A stretch of 64,000 nt of DNA from Spirogloea muscicola (taxonomy: Eukaryota; Streptophyta; Zygnematophyceae; Spirogloeales; Spirogloeaceae), in NCBI GenBank assembly GCA_009602725.1, contig WELB01000058.1, forward strand, positions 444,088 through 508,087, written 5' to 3'. Position numbers and translations under genes: made by a program. The notes under the pieces were generated by a model that saw only the letters and a program-made list of their open reading frames with translations, did no database searches and was not told where the DNA came from. This document shows, in pieces, positions 1-11,110 of this stretch (position 1 is its first letter; each line of letters opens with the position of its first letter).

Positions 1-122
<122 letters not shown>

Positions 123-137
123 CGCGGCGAGGCCGCC

Positions 138-3100
138 ATGGCCGCCGTCAGCGGCCCGCTGCGACGGGCGCTGCTGCAGCTGGCGGACGCCGCCAATGGC
201 ACGGCGGGGGGCAACAGCACGGCCGGCAATGGCACGGCGGACGCGCCGGTGCCGCCGCCGAGCTCGGCGGACGAGGAGGTGCAGGCGAGCCTGTCCATCC
301 TGCTGCAGCTCGGCATGCTGGGCGCCGCCTTCGTCGTCGGCCACGTCCTGCGCCGCCGCAAGTTCTACTACGTCCACGAGGCCTCCGTCGCCCTCATCCT
401 CGGTCAGGCTGCCGGCCGTCGCCGCCGCCCCTGCCTCTTTGCACCTCTGCTGCCTGTGACGATGGCAACCCTCGTCCTTGACTGTCGAGAAGCAGAAGCA
501 GCACGAGAAGCTCTCGCTGCGAGCTTATGCTGCGGGCTTCCGCTGTGAGCTTTGCGACTCCTCCTGCCGCCAAAGCTGCTGCATGTGCTGAGGCGTGAGC
601 GAGGTGCGCTTGTGTCGCGGCGGCGTCCCAGGTTTCATTGCGGGCGCGGTGGCTACCGTGCTCAATAAGGAGGAAAGCTTCAGGTATCTGCGACACGCCT
701 CGCTCAGCTGCCAGCTGAGCACAGTCACAAGCGGCAACTCTTATAGCCTGCACCCCCAGCCCATCATGTTCAGCAGCGAATGCTTGCCCGTTTCTGGCGT
801 GACACTGTCGGCCGAGCCTTATGGTCCTCGTTCCTTGGCGACTCATGAAAAAATCTCCTGCGATCAACATTGCAAGTCACATTAGCCTAGCATGATAAAT
901 GCAATTGCACGACTTGCCCTCACGCCAGAGGACTGCGATGCTGGTCTGACATGCCACTGTGATTGCTGCTGCATCTGTTGACTCTGCAGCAAGTACCTCA
1001 ACTTCAAGGAGGACTTCTTTATCCTCTTTCTGCTACCCCCAATCATATAATATCCTCTTAAGCAGCTCACATCCTCTGTAGTCAGCTGGCTTTTGTCAGT
1101 GACTGTCAGGGGTTGTACAATCATTGACAACTGCAGTAGGTTGGAAGAGGTTCAGTATTGCTGTGCAGCATTTGGCCGTGCCGATTGCCCTAGGAGCACG
1201 AGGGCTAAGGGCGCGGCAAGGCACTCCAGTCGAAAGTCTGAGTTCTCAGCAGTCAATGCTACAATCACTGCTACTTAGCTGACCAAGAGCAGCAGTAGAA
1301 TCTCTTGAGCAAGCACAGTTACATACGTAGCTTGGGCATGCGGCCAACTTTCGTGGGTTGTCATTCTACATTTGTTTCCTTGACTCCCCTGTGCCTCACC
1401 TGGTCAGGGTTCAGCTTACAGCCGGTAAGTCATTAGCCTGCCACCCTTTCCGTTTCTTGCTGGATTGCTATAGCTTCAAGCTTTTGTCCATCATGGCTGG
1501 TGCAGCAGCACGATGATGTCTTCCTTAGGACTAGGGGCGTTAGGAGGTGCCCTGTCCGATGGATCATTGCCTGCCCAGTGCTTGGTTCAAGATGTGGTAG
1601 CTTCTCATCAGGAGCTTTGTGCTTTGAAAGTGTGCAGAAGCCTTTCTTCTCCAACTTTGGTGCAATTTGTATCTTTGCCATAGCTGGGACTTTTGTCGCG
1701 TCAATCGTAACAGGGATCCTCATGTGAGCTTTTTGATTTGATCAAGGCTCCCAGTAAGATCAATTAAGTCCCTTATATCTGCCTCCTGCACCTTGGAACA
1801 CCCACATTCTGGGGTATACTGCCTTTGGGCTGCTCAGATGTATGTACTGAGCACTGGAAGGACAAGTGGAAGGTGTCAGGAAGGGACGTTAACAACATGC
1901 TTCCTCGCATGGTGGCAGCTACCTGGCTGGCCTGTTCTTCCTCGTCTACAGACTGACATTCCTTGAGAGCATGATCTTTGGATCCCTTATCTCGGCCACC
2001 GACCCTGTCACGGTGCTGGCAATCTTCCAGGTTTGTCATTACCTACGGTGGAGCAGGAGGAGGTTCTGTATATACTTTTAATCAGCAGAATTACTATGCA
2101 TCACTTGGGTCGCAAGAAGGATAACCTGGCAGCCCGTGCTTGTTCGCGGTCATGTACGAGCAGGATTGAAGCAGCCTTCCTGTGAATGTTACCATGCAGG
2201 AGTTGGGAGCAGACTCCAACTTATATGCGCTGGTCTTTGGGGAGTCTGTCCTCAACGATGCGGTATGCACATTGTCCTGTTGTGGCTGAGTTTGCCCATC
2301 ACTAGTCTAATGTATATGATCATACTTGTAGCATCTAAGAAGCTCAGTGATCTCCCCGCTTCTATTACTCTTCAGTGCTTCAGAAAGCCTCCAGATCCAT
2401 AGCAGTCACAGCTTGCATGTGACCTGGCTGAGCGTGAAACAGATAGACTGCTTGCTACACCTGCAACTTTTTGGTGCAGGCCTTACGTTGACTTGCCAGC
2501 CCCTGTCTTTGCAATTGTTTCTGTATGTTGCAGGTTGCGATAGTGCTGTACAGGTGATCCACTATTTGTCTGAGTCTTGTTTAGCACGGGAAGCTCAGTA
2601 ATGTGGCGTCTGCCTGCTCAATTTGCTCAACTGCTGTAGTATGCTTGACACCCTTTGCATGGCTTCCGCTTTGCACACTACATGTTAGTATCAACAAACC
2701 CTGAGATTGTAGTGGCCCTGCCCTGGAAGAGTTTTCTGCCCTACTTTTGACTTCAGCATGTACACAATGGTTGCCTCACTCGCAGAACGCTTGTGTCAGC
2801 ATACAAATCCCAATTGGACCAGACCTTGATGGGAGCTGTGTGGTTCTTTGTTGAGAATTTTGTAGGCTCGCTTGGCATAGGTGAGAGACTCTCTGCAGCC
2901 TACTTCTACACGCCTGCCGCTCTATACTTCAGTCTTGCGCAATTTGTCACGCATGCTTGAAGGAGGCTTGCTTGATTTCAGTGGCTTGTGCTCATTCATC
3001 GGTGCCTGTCCTCATTGGCTGTGCAGGGGTGTCAGTGGCTCTGTCGTGTGCTTTGATATCCTTTCATCTGCTATTTGATCTGCTTAAAGTGTATTACCTT

Positions 3101-6100
3101 TGGCATGAGATGCCAGCACTACGTTGTCTGTTATGTCCTCTTTATGTCTGCCAGCATGTGTGATAAAGTATGTTGTCCTTGACACAAGCCCACCTTTTCA
3201 AGTATGCGGGACTGTCTGTGTACAAGTGGGTTTCTTCCCTTTGCAGTAGCTTCTGCATTCTGAAATAAGAGATTATGTTTCTCAGCCTTTGGAAGTCTGC
3301 ATTGGTATAGCTCTACATTATGCTGCAAAAGGGCAAGCCCTTCCTGGTGTCCACACTCATCAGACACTTGTTGCTCCTCAGCCTGCAGAACCTGGAGGCT
3401 TGTCTTATTGTTCTGTTTCCATATATTGCGTGAGCCCCTGCAGTCCTGCTTCTTCCATGTCCTTGATTGGCCCATCATATAACAGCATCTGGAACTCTGC
3501 ATTCCTTGCTGTATTGTACCACCTATCTCCTCCTTGTGATGCATACGGCGAGTCTGTGCCATATCTCATCTCAATATGTTGAGCAGGAAGGAGCATTAGT
3601 TGCACCTGTTGTCACCAAGTGGTTTTTTGAAATACCGAGGCCCCTGACGTTGCAGATACATGCTGGCCGAGAGCTTTGGCTTAACAGGCATTGTGGCCAT
3701 CTTATTCTGCGGGATAGTAAGCTTTCTACTCCCAGTACAGCCGACCTTTGTCAAAGAGACAACTGTCACAGTATCTACTGTCTCAGTATCCACTGTAATA
3801 GAAGATTAGCCTGCTGACCTAGCCAATAATCAGTAATTTTCGTCAGCATGGTCCTCAGCCTGATGTTGCACCCTTGCTTGATCCTTGCAGTTGATGAAGC
3901 ACTACACATATCCCAACCTCTCGGGTGCAGCTCAGGTGTTAGCGGCTGGCTTCTTTCAGCTGGTGGCTTCACTAGCTGAAACATTTGTGTAAGTCTCCTT
4001 CTCAGCATGTCGATACTCTTCACTACAAAATTCAGGCCGGCAAAGCATACTGCCTGTTGTGGTCTCCCATCCAAGATTGCAGCAGCCTTTTACAAACTGC
4101 AGTGGTCACTCTTTGGGCCCAAGCTAGTCTCCACAGTCAAAAATGATCCAGAAGCCTTCATTCGTTTCAAATCCTCCTGCCAGCCCCCTCTGCCTGACGT
4201 TATGGAGTTGCCAATGTACAGCTTCATCTACATGGGTGTGTCAATTGTTTCAGAGGAGCTGAGCTGGTCTCATGTGGGGTTCATCCTCTTTTCGATAGTA
4301 TCCGTCCTTGTTGTGAAATTGTACACAGAGATAACAGATTGTTCGGCTTGCTCATTGTCAAATCTGGCTCAACGATAGCTACTTGGGCCACTCAAGCCAT
4401 CATCGCCTTCTTCATCCTTCTTACCTCGCTGCCAATTGCCAACGCTTAGCTATCTATTTGCTGCATATCTTCTCTATTTTGCTAATATTACCATCGCCGT
4501 CAGCCTTGACTATACTCGTCTATACAACCAGGTGTCCATGGGCCTGGCAAGGTGAGTGCAGAAGCTGCATGATGCCGTCCACTTACATGCATTGAGATAC
4601 TTGACTTGAGTGCAGGAGGTGCAAGCAACCAAGTATAGACTGTGAGGTCTGTGCCTCAATAGCACAGCTATAGACAACAGCAGCTAACATGTTTGGCACA
4701 TGCTGCAGATATGCAAACGTGTATCCTTGTACGGTAGTGATCAACTACTTGCGGCCTCCTTCGAAGCAGATACCCGAAAACCACAAGAAGGCGCTAGTCT
4801 TCAGTGGTAAAGTTGCCTCCTAAAGTTGCCAGCTATAACATTTGCTGGCCCGCTTGCTTCTAGAAAACTATGGGCGTTGTTGCAGGACTTCTAAATTGCT
4901 GCTAGCACAGACATGTGATCAGGACATATTATTATCTGTACTGATCATCTTGCACATCATCTGTCCTGATCATCTTGCATGCTTGACTCTGATAAGACGG
5001 CAATGCATATACAATCTTGTTCAGCATCTGCTCCTCCTGCTCCTCCTGCTACTCTTTCGAATTTTTATGGATTTCTGATATAAGACCTGATTCTGCCGCA
5101 GGCTTGCGAGGGGCCATGGCATTCTCACTGGCCCTCAATGCAAAGAGTGACCTCACCAAACCTGGTGATAAAGGGGAGACGGGCTTAGTTATCGTGACAT
5201 CAACAACCGCAATAGTAGTAGTGACGGTGTGTACAATGCTTGCTGCCAAAATTCTCCACATACTGGGGTGCTCTGATGGATGAATTTGATGCCAAGATTC
5301 CCCGAGAGAACGTCCTTGAAAACTGGGCGTGCAAGTCTTCTACGGTTAGTCTTTTGGCCTCTGGAAGCATGCGGACTGGGTCAAACCTTATGGATGAAGA
5401 TCTTGTTGTGCAGGTTTTGGTGATTGGTGGTTCGATTGCTACTCTGCTCGAGAGACTTGAGCTTGTGGGCACCTCTGAGTCGCTTGAAGAGGCAGTGAGC
5501 ACCAAGCATGCTTGTCAGGAAGGCTTATAAGCTGCGGCGAGAGCTTTGCTTCTATGTCTAACTCTAAGCATTAGTCTCGTCTGCTATTCACCAGTGACCC
5601 GTATGGTCGCTAGGTGAGATGTGTTGCTGCCACACACAGGCTGACAGGCTCATTCAGCAATCTGCGCAGACTTCTCGGGACGAGATGCAGCACCTCAAAA
5701 GTCCAGCTCTGGACTCAGAGACAGATGAGGACGATGGCACAATGGATCCCTTACGGACACGCCTCAAAAAGTTCCAGCAGAGGTGCAGTTGACCTTTGAC
5801 AAGGCCGTTTTCTGTTAGCATAGTGGGATTGATTCCTAACCCCAAAGCATCGCCAGAAGTATGGCGATGCTTTGGGGATTGGGTACTGGGTAATGGGTGA
5901 TGCTTTGATATGGTCAGTCCAGCTTTGCGTCTGAATTTAAGTGTCCAATTGGTGGCATACCAGCGACTTTGTGACGAATTAGTTGCAATGTGACTTGCCT
6001 CTTGCCCGCTTTTGCAGTGCGACCTTCTCAGAGCTCGACAAGAAGTACATCCGTCCCTTCTTCACAGGCCAGAGTGAAGTAAGCGACCAGCAGCTGGAGG

Positions 6101-6509
6101 TCAGGCTCAACGGTGAGCAAAACCTGCTGACTGCCACTGAGCACCTCAGAGGCTTCAGTCAGCAGATCATTTAAGGTGTTTGTCTAAAAAGACTTGCTAA
6201 GGGTCGACATGTATTTGAAGTGCTTAAGTATAGTACACATAGTATTTACGCATAGTATTAGTAGTATTTACATCTATGGTATCCTTGTCCTTTGATTGTT
6301 GTGAAGGGGGCAACGTTAAGGCAGATCATCCCAGCCCGGGGAGAGGTCTGAAGAGGGGGCCGAGGAGATCACTGCAGCCAGATGAGCAGCTCAGCAGGCA
6401 GGGGTCCTATGTGTCGCCGTCCGAGGACAGCCCTCCAAGCTCACCAAAAGTCCAGCCGTCGCTGCCGCCACCACCACTGCCCCCCCTTGCCCTGCGCCCT
6501 CCTGGCTGA
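138..6509 (+). CDS. NHX: Na+(K+)/H+ exchanger, endosomal NHX5/6 class
   Basis: Multi-exon gene for a cation/proton antiporter of the CPA1 family, expected in Golgi/TGN or endosomal membranes where it sets luminal pH and K+. Exon 1 (138-402) starts at the first ATG after the T run, has an N-glycosylation-rich lumenal leader (several NGT/NST sites) and the first membrane helix. The amiloride-site motif [11 protein letters not shown] lies at about 1010-1045, [10 protein letters not shown] at 1638-1670, the ion-site motif [11 protein letters not shown] at about 1998-2030, FGESVLND at about 2238-2260, and the [10 protein letters not shown] helix at about 5108-5140. Phase-compatible splicing joins exon 1 to the exon at 632-683 and on to 990. 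The order of segments and the wording of the motifs fit the NHX5/6 class better than vacuolar NHX1-4. The soluble C-terminus ends in a Ser/Pro-rich tail with a polyproline stretch and a stop at 6507-6509. Identity is very likely; sub-class is inferred. Confidence 0.92.
5840..5877. repeat. Perfect 16-bp intronic hairpin
   Basis: The arms CCCCAAAGCATCGCCA (5840-5855) and TGGCGATGCTTTGGGG (5862-5877) are exact reverse complements separated by a 6-base loop. The element lies in the intron between two C-terminal exons of the exchanger gene (exon ending near 5780, next starting near 6018). A looser echo of the right arm (gatgctttg) follows at about 5899. It could be a small foldback insertion or a hairpin RNA precursor; there is no evidence for either beyond the fold. 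Confidence 0.85.
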
Positions 6510-7174
6510 TGGTTGTTACGTGTCTTGTGCCTGTTCTGGCTTGGGCATCTCTGCCTCGCCCGCCTAGACCACACCCACTCTATTTCCTCCTTCTTGGCGT
6601 AGCTGTGTAAGATGCAATATGGGCAAGATGGGCAAGTGTGTCATCACGAGCGCGGCATTCTTCACCTAGTCTTATTGACATTCTAAAAAAACATGGTGTT
6701 CAGTCTGCTTCACAACGTGCAAGTGAGGTTACAGTAGCTTACTCATGACCTTCTTTAGTAGGACAATGCTACTTATGCGCACATCACATTGATGGCAGGC
6801 CACCTCTAACAAACAGATGTACAGTGTTTCATAGCAAGGACCTTTTGGATGTGTCGATTAGGTGGGGCAGGACTTCTTCTGGGATGCGCTTGTCGTGCAC
6901 AAAGTGGCCGATGCTGCAACTTAATCTGATATTGCTCAGAACTCAACATCTCGGCCATGCCCATGCAACTGTGACTAATAGCGATGACAAAATCTTGCAA
7001 GCTACATGACGCAGAGTCTCAGTTTTATGCAAAGAGCTTCCTGTTTTGTTTCTTAAGATGCCCCCAAAGCTGTCTGCTTATCTCCTTCAGTTTATGAGAA
7101 CCTGCTGGCCTCTTCTTTATGAACTCGGCAGTCTGCCCACACCTCTTCCAAAGAAGATACAACCTCTTTCAAAG
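6510..7174. other. Intergenic, no gene seen
   Basis: Downstream flank of the exchanger gene, presumably 3' UTR and spacer. Only short frames occur and none shows a recognisable domain, splice-linked continuation or repeat match. Confidence 0.6.
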
Positions 7175-7445
7175 GTGGGCGAGGACTGTAAGAGGTCAGC
7201 CCAGAAAACTGGACAAGGTCCGAAGGGCCAGGAAGCGTTCAAATATACAGCTATGCAATTACCGCGAAGTACCGGATGGTCACTCAGTAACCCCTAGTAG
7301 GCAGCCGCAAATCAACAAGCCGGAAAGCAGTCCCCTTGACAACATCTGGGCTGGCCTCTCCCTGCCACCGCCCTCTCCTGGAAGCGTCTTTCCTTTACCT
7401 TGACAATAGCCAGAGGCGGCAGCTAGAGCACGGCCTCTCCCTCAG
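7175..7445 (-). mobile_element. Degenerate minus-strand copy of the hairpin-tailed repeat
   Basis: Read on the minus strand, this segment carries the end of the recurring protein tail (about 7275-7445): a GRA..AAASG-like stretch, then a DLR motif and an RGY ending before a TGA. About 50-70 bases further on the minus strand comes the hairpin segment (about 7175-7240, reverse complement of a ggcccttcgg..gggctgacc..cagtcc pattern). A second hairpin-like segment (7325-7370) sits inside the tail and may be a nested insertion. The layout of stop codon, short spacer and hairpin is the same as in the plus-strand copies at 26260-26640 and 31385-31770. Confidence 0.6.
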
Positions 7446-10400
7446 GTCTTTATGATCATATACAGCAGAGACTGTCAATGTTCGAGAGCCCATTTTGGTT
7501 GGACATGTCGGTCAGGTTCATTGCGGTACCTATTTCCAGTCATGAAGCTCAAGTCGAAAAGGCAATGGTGTGTGCAGAAAGCAAGTCACTGAGGTCACAT
7601 CCCATATTGACTTTGTCTACGATCAACTTCCTGTCACCCCCTGGCTTCAATTACTCCTCGTTAATGCCACCGTGTGGCCGCAACATCAGCTCCAGCTGCC
7701 TATTGTGGGACAGGAGGGAGGATGAATGAGCCTGATAGCTCTAGACCGCGTCAAAGAAGGGAAAACATCAATCCTCTAGCAAAGATACCAAAAAATGGAT
7801 TTGCCGGAGCTCCATTTCAGCTTGCAATCAATCTGCGAGCTTTTGGCTGGTGTCATTTACGTTTAGTGCTAGTAAGCCCTGATACTTATGCACATGCATC
7901 TGAAACAGCTGTTAAATGACATGAGCGAGCATATCTGGGAAAGGTGTATTAGCGATCTTTCGCATCACCTCTGCTCTGCTCTTGAACCTCAGCCAATGCA
8001 TAGCCTTCAGCCTGTCCAACATGGCTCCCACTCAGACAGCACTTAAGGCCTCAAGTCACAATACACTGGAGGGCTTCATGAAGCCACGTACATGTCGGTG
8101 TGACAACGTCTGTCAAAGGTGACCCTTCCTGTGGTAGATCATGCCAAACTGTGCAAGAAGGCAAGGAACCTCTCAGCTTACATGCTGGATAAGATTGCCT
8201 AGAGACCAACACAGGGAGGTCAGCAGAGCAAGCTCTGCAGATGCCGGTAACAGCAATTCAGTGGGAATGGTTTGAGCACCTCATTGCCAATGCCCTTGCT
8301 GCTGAAGCACCTTGGCATCTCTACGGCCCGACCAGGAACACGTCCACTGGACTGCTCAACTGCGCTTCTCCTCCACAGTCTTATCTCGCCAGGCCCAGCT
8401 GCTCAGTAACAGGCCCAGCCAGTACCCTGCGACCGCTCCATACGTACAGGAGATAGGCCACTTCTGCACACATATGGCCGGAACATCACATTTCGCTAAA
8501 AAGCCAGCTTTGCTTTCTGAGAACGGTTTCACAATTGGCATCAGCAAAGTAACGGAGGCGTCTAGAAGAGCACAAACATCACATATGGAAAGACCAGCTG
8601 CGTTTGGGGAGTGTTGCATGCCTGCCAGGGCTTGTCCCAATCAAGCGGCATAGGCCATGCACCAAACCAGCAGCCGACTGTGGCACCCATCGCCGGCGCA
8701 AGGGCAAGGCGCTCACGCTCATTCCGCGGCCTGCACCAAGCACGCATGCCTGTGCCTCACGCCCAATCCCCAACAGCAGGGCCTTCTGCAGACAGGACCC
8801 CGTGCTTGCCTTCTTGCAGCAGCTAACTGCTTTGCCTTGCAATGAGTCATGCCTTGATATTGCTGTCAAAATCTGAATGCGACTGAGGTGAAGGGATGGA
8901 TCTCACTCAAAAGCCAGGAACACGCGCCGAAGGTCGTCCTTGCTCGGACCCAGCAGAACCGCGCCATGCACGCACTTCAAAGATGTAGCACATTGGCAGG
9001 GCGGTGCAATGTCAGCTCTTCTTCTGGGTTGAGGGCATGTCGCGATGGCAGGGCGTTCATCAAGGGGAACGGTAACCCGCAACCATTCCCCTCAAGCAAA
9101 CCTAGACCCTGGACCATGAGCCCCGGAGCCTTTAGTCTGTTGTGCTTCTGTTCCCTTGAGGCCCTCTGCCACGCCGCTCTGCTTGAGCCGTGTAGCAGAG
9201 GAGGAACCATCAAGTGACACAAAGGGCGTGCGATGTGTTGCGCAAGTGCCTAAGCATCTGTGAAGGTGCACCAGGCCACGTCAAGCTTGACGTGATCGAG
9301 CTACAGGGATCATCGCAAATTGCGAGAAAAGGTGCGACCAACCACGGCAGAGGCCATGAGGAGCGCCCACGAGGCAGTTGCATGCGCACTCCTGCGTCGC
9401 CCAACCGCTGAAGTGAGCTGCCAGGCGGCCATGGCACGCCCGCTCTGCCGAGCGGCTGCCCTTGCTTTGGTCCAGCCGAGCCACGTGCTCGGCTTAGCGG
9501 CTCTACAGGTTAGACTTGGCTAGGCGGCTGCCAAGCGGTGCCGGGGCTGATCGGTGGAGGACTGTGTACGCCAGCGACATGGGTGCGCGGAAGAAGACCC
9601 CCACAGCGAGGAAACCCACAAAGCCTGCATGCATGCAATGCACAATGGGCCGGTGATCAAGGTCCCGAGGCGTGGCAGCCTGCAGTCAGAGGCTGGCTGC
9701 AGTGGCCTCGCAAGCACTGGCCTCGCTAACAGGTCGCTGAGGCAAGGCCCCCAGGCATCAGTGAGAGATAAGGCCAGGAGTCGAGGAGAAGCAGTCAGGG
9801 GTTCGAGTCTGAGCAGCAGCCGGAGCAGAGGAGGGGGAGCAGCAATCCTGGCGGCCTCCTGGCTTGCTCGCTTACCGGCGAGCAGGCCGGCCGCGGCCCT
9901 CGCCGCCGCCACCGCCGCCTGAAAGCGCGCGGGACGAGCGCTGGTGGCTCAGCCCCAGTTGATGGGAACGAGCGCTGCCGGCTCAGCCCCAGTTGTCGGG
10001 ACGCAGGCTGCGAGGGATGCCGCTGCGCATTGCCCGCGAGCTAAGATGACCGGCAGCGCACCGTCAGCCCGGGGGGACGCTGCCACGGGCTGGCGTGCAC
10101 GAGCGCCACAATGGCCGCCGCGGCCGCCGCCTGCGGCGCGGGACTCGGAATCAGCTCCGGCGGCGAAGGCCTCGGCGGCGGCGGCGGCGGCGGCGGAGCT
10201 CGAGCGAGCCGGGGGCCCGGCGGCGCTGGCAGAGGGATAGCGGGGAGGGGTTTAGAGAGGAGGTAGGAGGAGCAGGGCCTGGCGGTAGGGACGAGAGTTA
10301 GAAGGCGCGGAGCAGGGTCTTTTAGGCGCGAGGTTTTGATCGTTGGCAGGCCGGGGCCCGGCGAGGACAGGCAGCGAGGGCTGCGTCCAGCGCGTCCAGA

Positions 10401-10499
10401 AGTAGGGAGGGGTTTAGGGAGATAGGGGCAGCGCAGAACTGGGACATGGCAAGAGGGGAGCGGGAGCGAGGAGCAGGACAGTGAATCTGCGCGCGCGCG
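7446..10499. other. Long stretch without a convincing gene
   Basis: About 3 kb with many short overlapping frames on both strands (for example 8579-8869 minus, 9554-9922 plus) but no recognisable domain, no consistent splice-phase chain and no frame clearly favoured over the others. The base composition becomes distinctly GC-rich after about 9800, with a (GGC)n tract near 10175-10195. It may include the promoter and 5' UTR of the gene starting near 11111. Confidence 0.55.
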
Positions 10500-10608
10500 A
10501 GAGCTAGCAGAGAGAAGCTAGAGCAGGAGAGGGGGAGAGAGAGTGAGATAGAGAGGGCGGGAGAGAGAGAGGGAGAGGGTTTTGCGTCAGTGTTGTGTGC
10601 GTTTATCT

Positions 10609-10660
<52 letters not shown>

Positions 10661-10731
10661 CTTTGAGTATCTAAGCACACGCGAGAGCGAGAGCGAGAGC
10701 GAGAGCGAGAGCGAGAGCGAGAGCGAGAGCA
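10500..10731. repeat. Microsatellite cluster: GA-rich, (TG)n, (GAGAGC)n
   Basis: Three simple repeats follow one another: a GA-rich block (about 10500-10585), an uninterrupted TG run of about 23 units (10612-10658), and a hexanucleotide gcgaga repeat of about eight units (about 10679-10731). Open frames crossing this block, on either strand, encode only Ser-Leu, Thr-His or Arg-Ser repeats and are not taken as genes. Confidence 0.95.
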
Positions 10732-11110
10732 AGAGCAGGCACAGCGGGGTTTAGTGAGCTGGGAGATAGGTGGGTGAGGGCAAGTGAGCAGGGGTTTAAG
10801 GAGGCCGCCGCGCGCAATAGTCTGGGAAGTCGGGGACATAGAAAGGCAGGACCAGGAGGTAGAACGCGCAGTAACCTTAGTGGTAAAGCTCAGGGAACGT
10901 GGCCGAGTGTGCGAGAAGCCAGAGAGCCGCCGGCAGACGCGCCTCCGTCAGATACAGTGCAGCTGCAGCTCGGCACAGTTGTGCGGCACCCGCGTCTCGC
11001 ACCCNCACCACGCCGCCGGCGCGCTGCGGGCACTCCTGCCGCCGTCGCCGCCGCCGCCGGTAGCGGAAGCGGCGGGCGTCGACGAGGTCGAAGCGCTCTG
11101 GCGCGCCTCG

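Noticed and set aside
4915-4985. Repeated tgatcatcttgca motif in an exchanger intron
   Set aside because: Only two short copies; a small local duplication without further structure.
7446-9523. Numerous 60-110 codon frames on both strands
   Set aside because: No frame is favoured over its overlaps, and no domain or splice chain supports them.
9740-9830. A ggttcgagtc sequence resembling a tRNA or SINE internal promoter B box
   Set aside because: No matching A box, no cloverleaf and no repeated copy elsewhere in the window.
10322-10839. Long minus-strand open frames of Ser-Leu, Thr-His and Arg-Ser repeats
   Set aside because: They are translations of GA, TG and GAGAGC microsatellites and have no independent coding signal.
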